NCBI GenBank assembly: GCA_046759145.1
Contig: JBHIBR010000087.1
Coordinates: 1 to 7,298, forward strand
DNA length: 7,298 nucleotides
Source of the DNA: JBHIBR01 sp046759145 [NCBI: Nitrospinota bacterium]
GTDB taxonomy: Bacteria > UBA8248
Direction: 5' to 3'
Of the stretch, positions 6,108 through 7,298 are shown piece after piece (position 1 is the first letter of the stretch; each line of letters starts with the position of its first letter). Both the position numbers and the translations under genes were made by a program. The notes beneath the pieces were generated by a model. It did not search any database, was not told where the DNA came from, and was given only the letters and a program-made list of their open reading frames with translations.

Positions 6108-6377
6108 ATGAGAAGGAAGCTCGCAGCCCTCGCCGTCGCGGTCTCCCTCCTCCTCGGCGCAGGTGCCGCCGCGGCGGGCAGCCGCGATGAGTACGAGCGC
6201 CAGAGGAAGGCGGTGGACGGCTTTTTCCTGCGCGTCCTCTACAAGGTGGTCCAGACGCCCACCGAGCTCCTCGACCTCGCCTTCAACTTCTCGGGTCTTC
6301 CCTACAAGCGGAGGCAGCAGCTCCTCCTCTCCTTGCCGCCGCTGCCGGACGACGAGGGAGACCCGGACCTCCTCTAG
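6108..6377 (+). CDS. small exported protein of unknown function (89 aa)
   Basis: ATG at 6108 with AAGGAG at 6094-6099 (8-nt spacer) sets the start; an in-frame TTG at 6075 would add residues ahead of a clean signal peptide and is rejected. The N-terminus is a Sec signal: RRK, a hydrophobic core at about 5-18, and small residues ending near Ala23 before GSRDE. No Cys is present, so it is not a lipoprotein. The mature part, about 66 residues, has a charged start (DEYERQRKAVDGFF), an amphipathic segment (LRVLYKVVQTPTELLDLAF), a basic YKRRQQ, and a Pro- and Asp-rich acidic tail. I recognise no family; it is presumably periplasmic or extracytoplasmic. It stands alone on its strand beside the minus-strand flp genes; any link to them is speculative. 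Confidence 0.72.
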   Translation: MRRKLAALAVAVSLLLGAGAAAAGSRDEYERQRKAVDGFFLRVLYKVVQTPTELLDLAFNFSGLPYKRRQQLLLSLPPLPDDEGDPDLL

Positions 6378-6400
6378 GGGGAAGGCTCAGCCGAACCCCC
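6377..6400 (+). terminator. GC-rich hairpin at the end of the exported-protein gene
   Basis: GGGGG (6377-6381) can pair with CCCCC (6396-6400), with an inner GGC/GCC stem (6384-6386 with 6390-6392) around a TCA loop. The hairpin overlaps the last base of the stop codon. There is no T-run after it, so termination is only suggested by position. Confidence 0.35.
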
Positions 6401-6434
6401 AGCCCCCCCCGGGGCGAGGTAGCTTTGGGGGAGG

Positions 6435-6449
6435 GGCGTGTAGCTCAAG
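6435..6449. repeat. 15-bp direct repeat, copy 1
   Basis: GGCGTGTAGCTCAAG here is identical to 6983-6997. The G-rich sequence just before it is also similar (with a 2-bp indel). On the minus strand each copy lies downstream of one flp gene. Confidence 0.6.
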
Positions 6450-6517
6450 TCCAAACCCGGTAGAGCCAGCGCCACAGCCCGGAAGTGGGCGGCGAGGGAG
6501 TCCGGGTTTCTGAGCCA

Positions 6518-6590
6518 GAGGGATTGGGAGTGGCGGGGCGGACGTCCCAGAGGAGGCCGGGACGCCCGGCCCCGTGGGCTCCCTGACTAG
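6518..6590 (-). repeat. conserved 73-bp element at the 3' end of flp, copy A
   Basis: Matches 7121-7193 at 71 of 73 positions and covers the flp stop codon plus about 69 bp downstream. It contains a hairpin: 6543-6550 pairs with 6557-6564 (8 bp, one G-U on the minus strand, 6-nt loop), extended by CGGGGC (6534-6539) with GCCCCG (6569-6574) across a small internal loop. The hairpin begins about 13 nt after the stop. It may act as a terminator or 3' stabiliser, though no U-tract follows. Confidence 0.75.
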
Positions 6591-6760
6591 GCGGCAGGGA
6601 CGAAGATGTTGTTGACCAGCGTGAAGAGCACGCCGAGGATGTTGACCCCCAGAGTGGTAAGCATCGCGATGGACACGATGGACACCAGGACCAGGATGAG
6701 GGCGTACTCCAGCAAGCCCTGCCCCTCTTCACCTCGGAACCAATCTGCCCCCTGACTCAT
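6587..6760 (-). CDS. flp: Flp-type type IVb prepilin, copy A (57 aa)
   Basis: ATG at 6760-6758 with AGGAGG 6 nt upstream, stop TAG at 6589-6587. The product has a short hydrophilic leader (MSQGADWFRGEEG), then QGLLEYALILVLVSIVSIA. Cleavage after Gly13 by a TadV-type prepilin peptidase would put Glu at +5 and Tyr at +6, the hallmark of Flp pilins. A hydrophobic helix (about 16-37) and a short C-terminal part (to PAA) follow. Flp pilins assemble into adhesive fibrils through the Tad secretion apparatus, none of whose genes lies in this window. A second flp gene is about 430 bp upstream on the same strand. The GTGATG at the start also ends an upstream frame, probably by chance. Confidence 0.9.
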   Translation of the reverse strand: MSQGADWFRGEEGQGLLEYALILVLVSIVSIAMLTTLGVNILGVLFTLVNNIFVPAA

Positions 6761-6982
6761 CACCGGCCTCCTCCTTTACTCCTGCGGGACCGTCGGGCTG
6801 GAAGCCGCCTTTCCCTGAGGAGTTCCTCCACATCCCGCGGACATAGCGCGCTCTCCGCGGAGCCCCCACGGCGGCCCCTGGGACGGTGCCCCCGAAAAAC
6901 ATGGCAATGCACATCGCGTGCCGTCGGAGCGACCCCCCCGTCTGCCCTGCATTCCTCCTCCTCCAGGGTGTGGGGCGGGGGA

Positions 6983-6997
6983 GGCGTGTAGCTCAAG
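6983..6997. repeat. 15-bp direct repeat, copy 2
   Basis: Identical to 6435-6449. It lies about 123 bp beyond the 73-bp element of flp copy B, against about 68 bp for copy A, so the two flp units share both blocks but differ in spacing. Confidence 0.6.
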
Positions 6998-7058
6998 AGG
7001 GCGCTCACGTCCCTCCCCGGGCCTTCCGAGCTTGGAGCACAGGGCGCACCCATTGCGC

Positions 7059-7064
7059 ATTATA
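7059..7064 (-). promoter_or_regulatory. possible -10 box for flp copy A
   Basis: TATAAT on the minus strand in otherwise GC-rich DNA, about 300 nt before the flp copy A start. No acceptable -35 hexamer lies 16-18 nt upstream. Support is the perfect hexamer alone. Confidence 0.28.
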
Positions 7065-7120
7065 GGAGCGTGCTGAGATGAGGAGAGGCCGTCAGGTGCG
7101 CCCTCCTCCCTTGGCCGGAG

Positions 7121-7193
7121 GAGGGATTGGGAGTGGCGGGGCGGACGTCCCGGAGGAAGCCGGGACGCCCGGCCCCGTGGGCTCCCTGACTAG
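7121..7193 (-). repeat. conserved 73-bp element at the 3' end of flp, copy B
   Basis: 71/73 identical to 6518-6590. The central stem is perfect here: CGTCCCGG (7146-7153) with CCGGGACG (7160-7167), 6-nt loop. Of the two differences from copy A, one is in the loop and the other turns a G-C pair into G-U, so the fold is kept. Confidence 0.75.
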
Positions 7194-7298
7194 GTGGCAA
7201 CAGGGACGAGGGTGTTGGCGACCGTGGTGAAGACCGCGCCGACGTTCACGCCCAGGGCGGTGAGCATCGCGATCGTCACGATCGACACCAGGACCAGG
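7190..7298 (-). CDS. flp: Flp-type prepilin, copy B, C-terminal part (window edge)
   Basis: The last 35 codons and TAG (7192-7190) of a second flp gene; the leader, cleavage site and start lie beyond the window. The visible part begins LVLVSIVTIAMLTALGVN, which matches copy A at 16 of 18 residues, then diverges (copy A continues ILGVLFTLVNN, copy B VGAVFTTVANT) before similar VP-containing ends. It is upstream of copy A on the same strand. Tandem flp paralogues are common in tad loci, so a tad cluster may continue to the right. Confidence 0.85.
   Translation of the reverse strand, partial: LVLVSIVTIAMLTALGVNVGAVFTTVANTLVPVAT

Larger units (their letters stand above)
6761..7189. other. 429-bp spacer between the two flp genes
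   Basis: No convincing gene is seen. The minus strand holds the SD of flp copy A, the second copy of the 15-bp repeat (6983-6997), a possible -10 box at 7064-7059 and most of the 3' element of flp copy B (7121-7193). Open frames in this region are Arg- and Pro-rich, lack SD sites and look like random GC-rich translation. A leader of nearly 300 nt would precede flp copy A if the -10 is real. Confidence 0.6.

Noticed and set aside
6433-6475. tRNA-like stretch (GTGTAGCTCAAG followed by CGGTAGAGC)
   Set aside because: It mimics a D-arm (GCTC...GAGC), but the D-loop would be 16 nt and no anticodon arm, matching acceptor stem or proper T-arm follows. The second copy near 6983 lacks even the GAGC.
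6760-7053. 97-codon minus-strand frame ending on the flp ATG (TGATG overlap)
   Set aside because: No SD at its start, composition is Arg/Pro/Gly-rich as expected from random GC-rich DNA, and it runs through the 15-bp repeat. The overlap with the flp start is probably chance.
6761-7058. Cyclic-di-GMP (GEMM) riboswitch in the possible long flp leader
   Set aside because: I looked for its conserved core and did not find it; the leader itself rests only on a lone -10 box.

Overview
The window is a very GC-rich bacterial chromosome segment with strong G/C preference at third codon positions and clear Shine-Dalgarno (SD) sites. The gene types suggest an aerobic or microaerobic, metabolically versatile environmental bacterium of a poorly cultured GC-rich lineage: a DUF72 protein, a single-domain old-yellow-enzyme relative with a Cys cluster, a fused family I CoA-transferase, an SDR and Flp pilins. 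No taxonomic marker is present, so this placement is a guess.

Layout. 1-608 (+): C-terminal part of a DUF72 protein. 610-3144 (-): a run of minus-strand genes, read from high to low coordinates: flavin reductase (3144-2539), a 219-bp gap holding an imperfect 91-bp tandem repeat with hairpins, an OYE-family oxidoreductase (2319-1171), a small membrane protein of different codon use (1049-786), and a 5' fragment of a DsbA/HCCA-isomerase-like gene (720 to about 610) with an in-frame TGA where relatives have their first active-site Cys or Ser. 3145-3376: divergent spacer with a strong plus-strand intrinsic terminator that has no plus-strand gene just upstream. 3377-5149 (+): a one-chain alpha-beta CoA-transferase. 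It meets a convergent SDR (5936-5169, -) across 19 bp. 5937-6107: divergent spacer with a palindromic ATTATAAT box. 6108-6377 (+): a small exported protein. 6587-6760 (-) and 7190-7298 (-, cut by the window end): two flp pilin genes, too short for routine ORF calling.

How the genes may work together. Two flavin enzymes, a CoA-transferase-type enzyme and an NAD-type SDR fit a small catabolic locus acting on a cyclic or unsaturated acid or ketone. This is inference from family membership; no substrate can be read from the sequence. The Flp pair belongs to a separate function (Tad-type fibrils).

The points most worth checking are the DsbA-like fragment with its TGA; the 73-bp element after both flp genes, which is 71/73 identical although the coding parts have diverged; the 91-bp hairpin tandem repeat; and the orphan plus-strand terminator at 3244-3278. 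I found no CRISPR array, insertion sequence, rRNA or convincing tRNA.
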